This document shows positions 1 through 8,572 of a stretch of 64,000 bases of DNA, in pieces (the stretch's first letter is position 1; every line of letters starts with the position of its first letter). The notes under the pieces were generated by a model. That model searched no databases. It worked only from the letters and a program-made list of their open reading frames with translations, and was not told where the DNA came from. The stretch comes from Methylovirgula sp. HY1. Lineage in GTDB: Bacteria; Pseudomonadota; Alphaproteobacteria; Rhizobiales; Beijerinckiaceae. The DNA lies in NCBI RefSeq assembly GCF_019343105.1, contig NZ_CP073764.1, forward strand, positions 3,212,001 through 3,276,000, given 5' to 3'. The translations under genes and the position numbers were made by a program.

Positions 1-1690
1 GTCGAGATCGTGCCGGAGTTGCTGATCCCGCCTGAAAAGGTGGGGACTAAGACGGCGATACCGGCGTTGCCTGCCAAGATCGTGCCGGAATTGCTGATCC
101 CGCCCGAAAAGCTGCCGTTGAGAGCGGAGACAAGGATGCCGGTATTTCCCGCCGAAATCGTGCCGGAATTGCTGATCCCGCCGCCAAAGCTGCTGACATC
201 GGGGACATAGATGCCGGTACGTCCCGCCAAGATCGTGCCGGAATTGCTGATCCCGCCGCCGAGGCTCGAAGAGCCGAATAGATCAACGCGAGAGACTTCG
301 ATGCCGATGGTCGCCGTCGAAATCGTGCCCGAATTGCCGATCCCGCCCGAAAAGCTGCTGACAGATTTGACATAGATGCCGGCGCTGGCCGCCGAGATCG
401 TGCCGGCATTGCTGACCCCACCGGAAAAGCTGACGTCGCCGCCGACGTCGATGCCGATGCCCGCCGAGATCGTGCCGGAATTGCTGATGCCGCCCGAAAA
501 GGCGCTGACAGAGTTGGCATAGATGCCGGCGCTGGCCGCCGAGATCGTGCCGGCATTGCTGATGCCGCCCGAAAAGCTGCCGTTGAGAGCGGAGACAAGG
601 ATGCCGGTATGTCCCGCTGAGATCGTGCCGGCATTGCTGATGCCGCCCGAAAAGCTGCCGTTGAGAGCGGAGACAAGGATGCCGGTATGTCCCGCTGAGA
701 TCGTGCCGGAATTGCTGATCCCGCCCCAAAAGCTGCTGACATCGAGGACGTAGATGCCGGTATGTCCCGCCGAGATCGTGCCGGAATTGCTGATCCCACC
801 GGAAAAGCTGCTGACGGCCACGACATCGATGCCGTATTGCCGCGCCGAGATCGTGCCGGAATCGTTGATCCCGCCTGAAAAGCTGCTGACACCGTCGACA
901 AAGATGCCGAGATTGGCCGAGATCGTGCCGGAATTGCTGATCCCACCGGAAAAGCTGCTGACGGTCGCGACATCGATGCCGGCGCCGGTGAGGCCCGCCG
1001 AGATCGTGCCGGAATTGCCGATCCCGCCCGAAAAGCTGCTGACAGATTTGACATAGATGCCGGCGCTGGCCGCCGAGATCGTGCCGGCATTGCTGATCCC
1101 ACCCGAAAAGCTACCGTCGCTAACGACGTCGATGCCGATGCCCGCGGAGATCGTGCCGGAATTGCTGACCCCGCCGGAAAAGCTGCTGACATCGAGGACG
1201 TAGATGCCGGTATGTCCCGCCGAGATCGTGCCGGAATTACTGACCCCGCCGGAAAAGCTGACGTCGCCGCCGACGTCGATGCCGATGGCCGCCGAGATCG
1301 TGCCGGAATTGCTGATGCCGCCCGAAAAGGCGCTGACAGAGTTGGCATAGATGCCGGCGCTGGCCGCCGAGATCGTGCCGGAATTGCTGATGCCGCCCGA
1401 AAAGCTGCCGTTGAGAGCGGAGACAAGGATGCCGATGCCCGCCGTGATCGTGCCGGAATTGCTGATCCCGCCCCCAAAGCTGCTGACATCGAGGACGTAG
1501 ATGCCGGTATGTCCCGCCGAGATCGTGCCGGAATTGCTGATCCCACCGGAAAAGCTGCTGACGGCGCCGACGTCGATGCCGTATTGCCGCGCCGAGATCG
1601 TGCCGGAATTGCTGATCCCGCCTGAAAAGCTGCTGACACCGTCGACAAAGATGCCGAGATCGGCCGAGATCGTGCCAGCATTGGAAATGC
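1..1690. repeat. Tandem in-frame coding repeat, about 23 units of 72-81 bp
   Basis: The recurring plus-strand motif atcgtgccgg (codons for NSGTI on the minus strand) appears about 23 times at roughly 75-bp spacing. Neighbouring units can be nearly identical: the 78-bp blocks at 571-648 and 649-726 differ at only a few positions. All units keep the reading frame, so copy number can change without breaking the protein. Confidence 0.85.
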
Positions 1691-2066
1691 CACCGGTGAA
1701 GGTCGGACCAGTGATCTCGACGGCGATCGCGGTGGAAGTGATCTTGCTGGCATTATCGATCACAATGCCATGGTACGGCGCCAGGATCGTGCCGCTGTCG
1801 AGGATCGCGCCGGTGATCGTGCTGCCGATGATGCTGATGCCGGTCGGCCCCGGCGAGATGGTGCCGGTGTTGTTGAGATTGCCGGTGAAAACGGTATTGT
1901 CGACGATGATGCAGGCTGTCGTGCCGCTGCCATGCGTGTAGCCGCCGGTAAACGGCCCCGTATAACAGGCAAGGGCCGGCGTGCCGGCGCCGATCAGCAG
2001 CGCGGCAATAGAACTCGACGCCAACAGGCCGAGCCCGCGACGTTTCCCGCCTCTCTGATCGAGCAT
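1..2066 (-). CDS. Repetitive autotransporter-like surface protein, N-terminal part (5' end present, 3' end outside window)
   Basis: The frame is open from ATG at 2066 to the window edge, about 688 codons. It starts with a basic segment, a hydrophobic stretch and a TPALA-C type signal-peptidase site near residues 33-34. From about residue 125 the protein is almost entirely tandem copies of a 24-28 residue unit resembling GGISNSGTISA...GI.V..VSSFS. Such SNSGTI repeats are typical of beta-helical passenger domains of autotransporters and related surface adhesins. A GAGG Shine-Dalgarno lies 4 nt before the ATG. The C-terminal anchor (beta-barrel or other) lies beyond the window, so the secretion route is inferred. 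Another frame of the same strand is also open here because of the GC-rich repeat, but it encodes Arg/Ala/Ser-rich sequence without a signal peptide. Confidence 0.8.
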   Translation of the reverse strand, partial: MLDQRGGKRRGLGLLASSSIAALLIGAGTPALACYTGPFTGGYTHGSGTTACIIVDNTVFTGNLNNTGTISPGPTGISIIGSTITGAILDSGTILAPYHGIVIDNASKITSTAIAVEITGPTFTGGISNAGTISADLGIFVDGVSSFSGGISNSGTISARQYGIDVGAVSSFSGGISNSGTISAGHTGIYVLDVSSFGGGISNSGTITAGIGILVSALNGSFSGGISNSGTISAASAGIYANSVSAFSGGISNSGTISAAIGIDVGGDVSFSGGVSNSGTISAGHTGIYVLDVSSFSGGVSNSGTISAGIGIDVVSDGSFSGGISNAGTISAASAGIYVKSVSSFSGGIGNSGTISAGLTGAGIDVATVSSFSGGISNSGTISANLGIFVDGVSSFSGGINDSGTISARQYGIDVVAVSSFSGGISNSGTISAGHTGIYVLDVSSFWGGISNSGTISAGHTGILVSALNGSFSGGISNAGTISAGHTGILVSALNGSFSGGISNAGTISAASAGIYANSVSAFSGGISNSGTISAGIGIDVGGDVSFSGGVSNAGTISAASAGIYVKSVSSFSGGIGNSGTISTATIGIEVSRVDLFGSSSLGGGISNSGTILAGRTGIYVPDVSSFGGGISNSGTISAGNTGILVSALNGSFSGGISNSGTILAGNAGIAVLVPTFSGGISNSGTIS

Positions 2067-2662
2067 GCCGCCTCAGTTTATCGAGTCGTGGACAATGGAT
2101 CTTGACGCCAATTTCCGTTCGAATGGCGTCAAAACATGCGCGCTGCAATGTATAGGGTAATGATACCGATCCTATTTGCTCCGCTCAAGTGTGTTAAGTA
2201 AACAAAATCCTAATGATACTAATTTGCCACATAACACCTCGACGCCGAGTCTCTCTCGACAGATCTCGCGCGGCGTAAAAGATAAAATCTTAATTAATAT
2301 TTAAGGTTGCGCTGTCCAAGCCAGGTTGGATATCGGCGTTTTACTTGCGCGGCCCGATCCGAGTCGAGGTCGCGAAACGGATCGGCCGATCCGAACCGCC
2401 CGTGCAAAGCAACTTCACCGACCGCTCTACAAAAGCGCCGTCGTTTGCACGGCCGGCGGCGCGAAATCGGCATGTGCCCATTTGAGCCGCAGGCCAATTC
2501 ATGTTTGCTTTGGGTTGCGGCCCAACGGTCTCGCGCGGGTGAGGCGCGATGCGCGCGGCGCATCCTCCCTTGATCTTGGCAAGTCGTGCCATCCGTGAGG
2601 AGAGATGGGTTCAGTAAACCAGATGGCGTTTTCAATCATATAAGTGTCGGATCAGCTCGCGA
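2067..2662. other. Intergenic region, probable promoter of the repetitive surface protein
   Basis: Relatively AT-rich stretches occur at about 2150-2310, including ttaattaatatttaagg near 2290, upstream of the minus-strand adhesin. No ORF here has convincing protein character. A 113-codon minus-strand ORF at 2294-2635 lacks recognisable features and was not called. Confidence 0.4.
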
Positions 2663-3169
2663 ATGGACAAGACAGTCACCGTCAACGACAAGATGCAACG
2701 CGATTATCGTTACGCGCTGAGCGCGCCGATCGGGCGCCGCTTCGATCACGACTTTCGGCCGGAGTTGACGCCTAAGCAGATGCTGGCACTCGGCGTGTTC
2801 TGCGGCAAATATCTCACCGACTGCCGCGACGAATTTCCGCCAGACTGGTTCACACGCGCCAAGCTTTCGCCGGAGGCCCGTGACTGTTCGTTGAACTATT
2901 TCGGGGTGGATGCCAGCCAGCCCTTGTCGGTTTGGCGGAACAAGGGCTGGATACATCCCGATGATCCGCGCGGCTGGTTCCAATGGTACTGCCGCTATTA
3001 CATGGGCCGTCGCATGCCCGACGAGGACGCCCGGCAGATCAAGCGATGGAAGGCGATGAAGCGGCACATCTCGCAAGTCAGGAAGCACTGCGAGCCAGGC
3101 AACCCCATGTGCCGTCCGCGCCAGCGTCAGGCGCTGTTGCATTGGGCCTATGACAGTCGGATCATATGA
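2663..3169 (+). CDS. Conserved uncharacterised protein with GWFQWYCRYY motif
   Basis: This encodes a 168-residue soluble protein with no signal peptide or membrane segment. It is rich in Trp, Arg and Tyr. A dense aromatic block, WIHPDDPRGWFQWYCRYYMG (about residues 107-126), is followed by RR-x-x-D-E-D-ARQIKRWKAMKRH. From memory, similar GWFQWYCR..GRR..DD.RQI.RW motifs occur in uncharacterised proteins of both bacteria and eukaryotes. No function is known to me. The start is the first ATG of the frame and has no strong Shine-Dalgarno. It stands alone between the adhesin and the T2SS genes. Confidence 0.75.
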   Translation: MDKTVTVNDKMQRDYRYALSAPIGRRFDHDFRPELTPKQMLALGVFCGKYLTDCRDEFPPDWFTRAKLSPEARDCSLNYFGVDASQPLSVWRNKGWIHPDDPRGWFQWYCRYYMGRRMPDEDARQIKRWKAMKRHISQVRKHCEPGNPMCRPRQRQALLHWAYDSRII

Positions 3170-3215
3170 GAAGAACGTCGATCCCGGCGCTTGAGATCCG
3201 GCGTGTTTGGGTTCG

Positions 3216-3328
3216 AGAGCATGTTCCGGAAAAGTTGCATGACTTTTCCGATAAGAACATGCTCCAGCTTATTGATTTGGAGCATGTTCCGGAAAAGTTG
3301 CACGACGTTTCCGACAAGAACAGGCTCA
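3216..3328. repeat. Dispersed palindromic mosaic repeat, copy A
   Basis: Two tandem half-elements of the form GAGCATGTTCCGGAAAAGTT...CTTTTCCG..AAGAACATGCTC, joined by CAGCTTATTGATTTG. The outer arms (agagcatgttccgg) recur at 19102, 21220, 53840 and 63247. The right end (..AACAGGCTCA) overlaps the stop codon of the prepilin peptidase gene. This resembles the intergenic palindromic mosaic elements common in Rhizobiales. Confidence 0.8.
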
Positions 3329-3925
3329 GCGTTGAGTCGAAAAGACGAAGAAGACGAGCCAAAGAGCCGGACACAGAAAAGCGCCGAGAGGCAGCTTCAT
3401 GCTGTCGGTGGATTCGTCGCGCAGCGCGACAGTGACCCATACGAGAGCCGCCGCTGACGCAAGGCCAAAGCAATAGGGGATTGCTTCGAGCGGCAGCCAG
3501 GCGCCGACTGCCGCGGCAAGCTTGACGTCGCCAAGGCCAAGCCCTTCGCGCCCGCGGAGCTTCATATAGCCAAAGCGCAACCCGGCCAGCACCGCCGCCG
3601 TTCCGCCCGCGCGCAAGCACGCCGCGCCGAGATTGAACCACGGATCTGATGTTACAAGCAGAGGCGCCGCCAAAATTCCGCAGGCTGTTGCGCCATAGGT
3701 GACGATATCGGGCAAAAGCAATGTGCGGGCATCGACATCGGTGCCAGCGATCATCAAGAGGCCGAGCACTGTCGAGGCGATCGCGAGTGGCCAGGGCAGG
3801 CTGACAAGCGACACGAGTGCAACGCTGCTCGTTCCGACAAGCAGCGTCGCTGGGTTGGGCCACAGACTCGGAAGCGACGGCGCCGCGACGTCAATCGGCG
3901 CGGCATTTCCGGTTTCGCCGGTCAT
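3326..3925 (-). CDS. gspO: Prepilin peptidase (A24 family, GspO/PilD type), short form
   Basis: This 199-residue polytopic membrane aspartyl protease would cleave type IV-like prepilins (GspG, H, I, J, K) before the conserved Phe. The GXGD motif appears as GLGLGDVKL near residue 131, and the first catalytic Asp lies in the D-x-D-ARTLLLPD region near residues 63-73. About six hydrophobic segments are visible. The N-terminal four-Cys domain and N-methyltransferase part of full-length PilD (about 270-290 aa) are absent, so it may cleave without methylating or rely on another enzyme. Its ATG overlaps the gspD stop by 4 nt (ATGA), which indicates translational coupling. Confidence 0.85.
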   Translation of the reverse strand: MTGETGNAAPIDVAAPSLPSLWPNPATLLVGTSSVALVSLVSLPWPLAIASTVLGLLMIAGTDVDARTLLLPDIVTYGATACGILAAPLLVTSDPWFNLGAACLRAGGTAAVLAGLRFGYMKLRGREGLGLGDVKLAAAVGAWLPLEAIPYCFGLASAAALVWVTVALRDESTDSMKLPLGAFLCPALWLVFFVFSTQR

Positions 3926-6297
3926 TTCACCACGAGCGCTCCGTGTTGGCCTGGAACGCCGAGACCGTTGATGATCGAGGGGCCGCTGTGCATCATGCTC
4001 AGGCCGGCGCGGAATTCTTCGGCGACATTCTGCGCGTCGATACTGTCGCGGATGATTCGCGGCTTCACGAAAATTATGATTTCCGTGCGCGTCTTGCTGC
4101 CGTTCGTGTTGCCGAACAAATCGCCGAGACCCTGAATCTGCCGCAGGATCGGAATGCCTGTCTGCGTCTTGTCGTCTTCTTCGCTCATGAGGCCGCCGAG
4201 GAGAACGGTCTCGCCGCTGGGCACTGCGACGGTCGTATGGATGCGGCGTTGTGAAATCGTCGGGTTCAAATTGGTCGATCCGGAATTGCCCCCGACGACG
4301 GCGGAGACCTCCTGCTCGATTTCGAGTTCAACTGTCCCATTCGCGTGAATATGCGGCCAGACCTTCAAGATAACGCCGGTATCCTGCATCGTGATCGTAT
4401 TGACGATCGTGTTTTGCGCAGACAGAACGGTTGCCGAGCCGGTCGAGATCGGCACCGAATCGCCGACCTGCAGAAACGCCGGTTGACTATCGGCCACCAC
4501 GAGCGAGGGCGCGGAAAGAACTTTCACGCTGGTCAAGGAGGACAAAGCGCTGAGAATAACTTTTGGCGATGCCTGCGAACCGAGAAGCACGTTCAGGCCG
4601 GGGAGGGCCTGCGAAATAAGGGCGGAGGTCGAGGACGCCGAAAGCGAGATCGAGCCATTGTTGGTGCCGGCTCCGACATCCGTACTGCCAAGATAATATT
4701 GCACGCCATATTGCAACGCATTGGTTAGCGTCACTTCTGCAATCGTGGCATGTATCGCGACTTGCAGTTGCGGCTGATCGAGCGCGCGCAGCGATCGTTC
4801 GATGACTCTATAATCATCCTGATTGGAATAGATGACGATCGAATTGTCGCTGGTATCCGCCGTGATGCGGACATTCTGGAATACGCCGCGCGGCAGGTTG
4901 CCGCTCGTCTGCACGCTGGCATTGCTGGTGTTCTTATCTGCAAAGCCGTCGAAGGATGAAGCATTCGAACTGCTGCCGCTGCCGCCGCTGCTGCCGCTGC
5001 TCGTGCCGGCGGCGCCGCCGCTCGCTGATGACTGGGTGTTCGCAGTGCCACCACTGGCGCTGCCCGAACCGTTCGAACCGCTGCCGAAGCTGCTTGTCGT
5101 GTTCAAGCTCGAAAGGGCGCTGTTCGTCCCAGGGGCGAGTTGCTTTGCCGCGGTGTCGGATGCTGTGCTGCCACCGCGTCCCACAAAAATAGCGTTCAAA
5201 ATCTTCGCAATTTTCGGGGCACTTCCATATTCCAGGCGATAGATGCGAACGGTCGTTCCGCTTGGATCTGGTCGATCGAGGCGGCTGATCCAGAGCGCCG
5301 TCTGATTGAGAAATTTGCGATTATGCGCGACCACCATCACCGCATTCATCCGCGTGATGGGCTGAAACTTGATCAGATCATGTCCCTGGCCGCCGTCTGC
5401 GGTCTCGAATACGTGTTGCAGCTCTTGGATCATCGTATCTGGCGCAGTCGATTTCAGCGGAAAAATTCCGACCGATTGATTGCGCATCCATTCGACGTCG
5501 AAACTCGAAACCACATTGAGAACATTTTGGCGTTCGGCTTCGGTTCCTTGAATCATGAGCAGATTGCGCGCGGTGTCGGCACGTATCGCGCCGGGCCGCG
5601 AAAGAAAATTTTCTGCGGTCTTGGCGACAGTTGTCGCCGATGTATAGCGTAAGGGTATGATCGTCACGCCATATCCGGCTTGGCTCGCTCCTATGTTGAC
5701 GGAGCCGGCCCCGGCGGCTTCCGGCAGTGGGACGATCTTCACCAATTCGCCGTCGCGAATTACCGCGGCGTTCGACATCCGCATAACATTTTCAAAGGCG
5801 GACATCAGATCTTTGCGCGGAATGGGTGCGGCGGAGACGAGCGTTACATTGCCTTGGACGCGCGGATCGATCACGACGTTCAGACCCAGCGTATCGCTGA
5901 GAACGGTCTTGGCCACGGTTTGAATGTCGGCATTTTCGAAATTGATTTCGACGCCGCTGCCTTGAACATTGACGCCAGAGATCGGCATCCCTGCCTTCAC
6001 CGCTTCAAATCCCGATCGCGGCGGAGAATTCGGACTCACGTCCGTGCCGGGAAAGAGCCAAGGACGTCCCGAAACATTTGGACGCGACCCTTGGCCCCCG
6101 ACGTTGGGTGGGAAGCGTGCCGAAAAATCCGCGTTGCGGGCTGGATCGACCGCGTCACCGGAGCCGATGCCGGCCATTTGTTTGGGAGATGAACAACCAG
6201 CTAAACAGACGACGAGGATCGCCGCGGCGCAATCTTTTACTATGCGCTGCGCCACACGCGGCCACCCGATCCGTTGCACCAGTCCTACTCCATCCAC
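3922..6297 (-). CDS. gspD: Type II secretion system secretin GspD (lipoprotein signal)
   Basis: This 791-residue outer-membrane secretin forms the T2SS exit channel. The N-terminus has a hydrophobic signal ending in the lipobox CLAGC, with Cys35 the likely lipidated residue. An N0 domain (about 108-185, beginning GVEINFENADIQTVAKTVL) and N1-N3 domains follow. The N3 region carries a Ser/Gly-rich loop (about 389-446). The C-terminal secretin domain contains the conserved VPSGETVLLGGL and a terminal IIIFVKPRII. It is divergent from gspE across a 585-bp region and coupled to the prepilin peptidase downstream. Confidence 0.95.
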   Translation of the reverse strand: MDGVGLVQRIGWPRVAQRIVKDCAAAILVVCLAGCSSPKQMAGIGSGDAVDPARNADFSARFPPNVGGQGSRPNVSGRPWLFPGTDVSPNSPPRSGFEAVKAGMPISGVNVQGSGVEINFENADIQTVAKTVLSDTLGLNVVIDPRVQGNVTLVSAAPIPRKDLMSAFENVMRMSNAAVIRDGELVKIVPLPEAAGAGSVNIGASQAGYGVTIIPLRYTSATTVAKTAENFLSRPGAIRADTARNLLMIQGTEAERQNVLNVVSSFDVEWMRNQSVGIFPLKSTAPDTMIQELQHVFETADGGQGHDLIKFQPITRMNAVMVVAHNRKFLNQTALWISRLDRPDPSGTTVRIYRLEYGSAPKIAKILNAIFVGRGGSTASDTAAKQLAPGTNSALSSLNTTSSFGSGSNGSGSASGGTANTQSSASGGAAGTSSGSSGGSGSSSNASSFDGFADKNTSNASVQTSGNLPRGVFQNVRITADTSDNSIVIYSNQDDYRVIERSLRALDQPQLQVAIHATIAEVTLTNALQYGVQYYLGSTDVGAGTNNGSISLSASSTSALISQALPGLNVLLGSQASPKVILSALSSLTSVKVLSAPSLVVADSQPAFLQVGDSVPISTGSATVLSAQNTIVNTITMQDTGVILKVWPHIHANGTVELEIEQEVSAVVGGNSGSTNLNPTISQRRIHTTVAVPSGETVLLGGLMSEEDDKTQTGIPILRQIQGLGDLFGNTNGSKTRTEIIIFVKPRIIRDSIDAQNVAEEFRAGLSMMHSGPSIINGLGVPGQHGALVVK

Positions 6298-6882
6298 GCA
6301 CTAACCCCGAAGCGCAATTGGGCGATCGAATGTCGCCGCGTCTCGAGAAATTTTTCGAACATTGGGCTTCGATGGGCGCCCGCCGCCTATGCCATGCATA
6401 CATGACAATTAGGCGACGCCGGGCTTGCCTCGGCTTTGTGGGCCGCTGCGCGAATAAGCGTTTCTGCCGCATAGAAAGTGTGCATGAAGCCAATGAATGC
6501 GGCTGCGAGATTGGTCTAGAGATCGTCGCGGCATGCGAAAGGCGGGAAACGTCCTGCGTTGCATAGAGTGCTCGATGCGGTGCAGAGACACGTCGCCATA
6601 TATGTCGCCATATATAAAGTGTGATGCTTTGAACACGATCGGCAGATTTTATAAGATAATGCGTTTTATCGCATTCATATGAATGTGTTCGACCGCGGCG
6701 GCGCCGAGGGTGCAGCGTGACGTGCTGTCGTCAAGCTGACATCTATCTTGAGTATGGAGCAAGTTCGTGAATGCCAGATGGTGCGTGTTTTGCGTCTCTT
6801 CGGATCGGATGCGATCGTCCGATCCGAAGAGGCGCGCATGTCGTCGAAAGGCGTCGCGGGAGAATAGTGCTTAGGTCGTGTC
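6298..6882. other. Divergent intergenic region between gspD and gspE
   Basis: A 585-bp region that must hold the promoters for gspD (minus) and gspEFGHIJKLM (plus). AT-rich runs (atatatgtcgccatatataaag) lie at about 6598-6620 and a large inverted repeat at 6791-6836. I see no convincing ORF. Confidence 0.5.
6791..6836 (+). promoter_or_regulatory. Long perfect inverted repeat upstream of gspE
   Basis: Arms CTCTTCGGATCGGA (6796-6809) and TCCGATCCGAAGAG (6818-6831) match perfectly around an 8-nt loop and can extend to about 19 pairs with G-U pairs. It lies 46 nt upstream of the gspE GTG with no T-tract after it. An operator or an RNA hairpin in the gspE leader fits better than a terminator. Confidence 0.55.
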
Positions 6883-8565
6883 GTGTTGCAAAGTGATTTC
6901 ATTGATCATCTCGCCCGCAAGGGCGTTTTGCGCGACCCTCAGGCGTTCGAAAGCAGCGCTGGGGCTAGACGACCGGATAGCAACGGCGACATAGATTGGG
7001 CTGCGCTCACAAAATTGGCGCCGCCTGCTTTCGCTGACGAACTGGCTGCGTTCTATTCGTGTCGCCGCGTCCTGCGCACGGAACTCGTGGGCGATCGGTT
7101 TGCCGGGAGCAATCTTTCGCCGCGCTTCTTGAAAGAAGGCCGGCTTTACCCTTATGCGGATGCGCAGGGGCAATTGACCCTCGCGATTGCGGCGCCCGTC
7201 GACGATGAAACCGTCCGTGCCGTCGAAATTGCGCTCGGACAAAAGATCATGCTCGCCGTCGCGACCGGTGACGATCTGGAAGCGGCATTGACCGTCACGC
7301 AGGAAGCTGCGTCGGCGGCCGCTTCCGTGGCCGCGCCTTCAGAAGCGTCGGCCACCGCACCGGATGATCTCGACGATCTGCGCGATCTGGCGCGGGGCGC
7401 ACCTGTGGTGCGTGCCTTGGACGATCTTTTGCGCCTGGCGGTTGAGCAGCGTGCCACGGATTTGCACATCGAGCCGTTTGCCGGCGCTTTGCAAGTGCGT
7501 CTGCGGGTCGACGGCCTTTTGAAGGCCGTGCCGGCCCCGCCGATGAGCATGGCGAAGGGTCTGTTATCGCGACTCAAGATCATGGCGGGATTGAACATTA
7601 CCGAACGGCGCGTGCCGCAGGATGGGCGCAGCCGGATCACGGTCGGCGGATCCGAAATCGATCTTCGTGTCGCCACCATGCCGACCTCGCATGGTGAAAG
7701 CGCCGTAATCCGCCTTTTGCGCAAAGGGTCAGGGATTGTCGCCCTCGATCACATTGGGCTGTTTCCACGCGACGACAAAATCTTGCGCGGCGCATTGCAG
7801 CTGCCGTTCGGAATGATCATCGTCACCGGACCGACGGGATCGGGCAAGACGACGACATTGGCCGCCTCGCTGGCCGAACTCAACGCCCCGACCCGCAAGA
7901 TTCTGACGATTGAAGATCCGGTAGAATATCAAATTCCGGGCGTGAACCAGACGCAGGTGCATCCGGCGATCGGTTTGACCTTCGCGGCTGCGCTACGCTC
8001 CTTTTTGCGCCAGGATCCAGATGTGATCATGGTCGGCGAGATGCGCGATGCCGAAACCGCGCATATGGGCGTGCATGCGGCGTTGACCGGCCATCTCGTT
8101 CTCACGACGCTTCATACCAACACGGCTGCGGGCGCGATCACGCGCCTGATCGATATGGGGATCGAGAGCTTTCTGCTCGCCTCTTGCGTCAAGGCCATTA
8201 TCGGGCAGCGTCTCGTGCGCATCCTTTGTCCAGACTGCAAAGAGCCGCACCAGCTCACCGCGGACGACCTCGTGCAGGATCAACGCTACAGCGCCTTGGG
8301 ATTTCGTGAGGGCGATGTCGTGCAAAATCCAAAAGGCTGCGAATGGTGCGGCTTTACCGGATTTCACGGCCGCAAAGGCGTTTTCGAAGTGCTGGAGATC
8401 TCCGCAGCGGTGCGCCATGCCATCGGGCCGAAAATCGATGCATCCGAACTCGAAGCAGTCGCCCGCAGCGAGGGCATGACGACAATGGCTGAAGACGGAA
8501 TCGCAAAATGCCGTGCGGGACATACCACGATCGATGAAATCTTTCGCGTGACCATGAGTCTGTAG
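6883..8565 (+). CDS. gspE: Type II secretion ATPase GspE
   Basis: This 560-residue cytoplasmic hexameric ATPase powers pseudopilus assembly. An N-terminal GspE-N domain (about 1-150) is followed by the ATPase core. Walker A GPTGSGKTT starts at Gly316. The Asp-box region and Walker B (DPDVIMVGEMRD) follow. The zinc-binding tetracysteine (CPDC ... CEWC) is near residues 450-490. The start is a GTG with a weak upstream TTAGG. It is the first gene of a tight run gspE-F-G-H-I-J-K-L-M, with gspF 7 nt downstream. Confidence 0.95.
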   Translation: MLQSDFIDHLARKGVLRDPQAFESSAGARRPDSNGDIDWAALTKLAPPAFADELAAFYSCRRVLRTELVGDRFAGSNLSPRFLKEGRLYPYADAQGQLTLAIAAPVDDETVRAVEIALGQKIMLAVATGDDLEAALTVTQEAASAAASVAAPSEASATAPDDLDDLRDLARGAPVVRALDDLLRLAVEQRATDLHIEPFAGALQVRLRVDGLLKAVPAPPMSMAKGLLSRLKIMAGLNITERRVPQDGRSRITVGGSEIDLRVATMPTSHGESAVIRLLRKGSGIVALDHIGLFPRDDKILRGALQLPFGMIIVTGPTGSGKTTTLAASLAELNAPTRKILTIEDPVEYQIPGVNQTQVHPAIGLTFAAALRSFLRQDPDVIMVGEMRDAETAHMGVHAALTGHLVLTTLHTNTAAGAITRLIDMGIESFLLASCVKAIIGQRLVRILCPDCKEPHQLTADDLVQDQRYSALGFREGDVVQNPKGCEWCGFTGFHGRKGVFEVLEISAAVRHAIGPKIDASELEAVARSEGMTTMAEDGIAKCRAGHTTIDEIFRVTMSL

Positions 8566-8572
8566 GTCGGAC

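Noticed and set aside
47-1753. 568-codon minus-strand ORF rich in SAIPARSRR repeats
   Set aside because: It is another frame of the tandem repeat. The ISNSGTI frame has a signal peptide, a Shine-Dalgarno and recognised beta-helix repeats and stays open to the window edge.
2294-2635. 113-codon minus-strand ORF
   Set aside because: Arg/Cys-rich composition, no start signal, no family resemblance.
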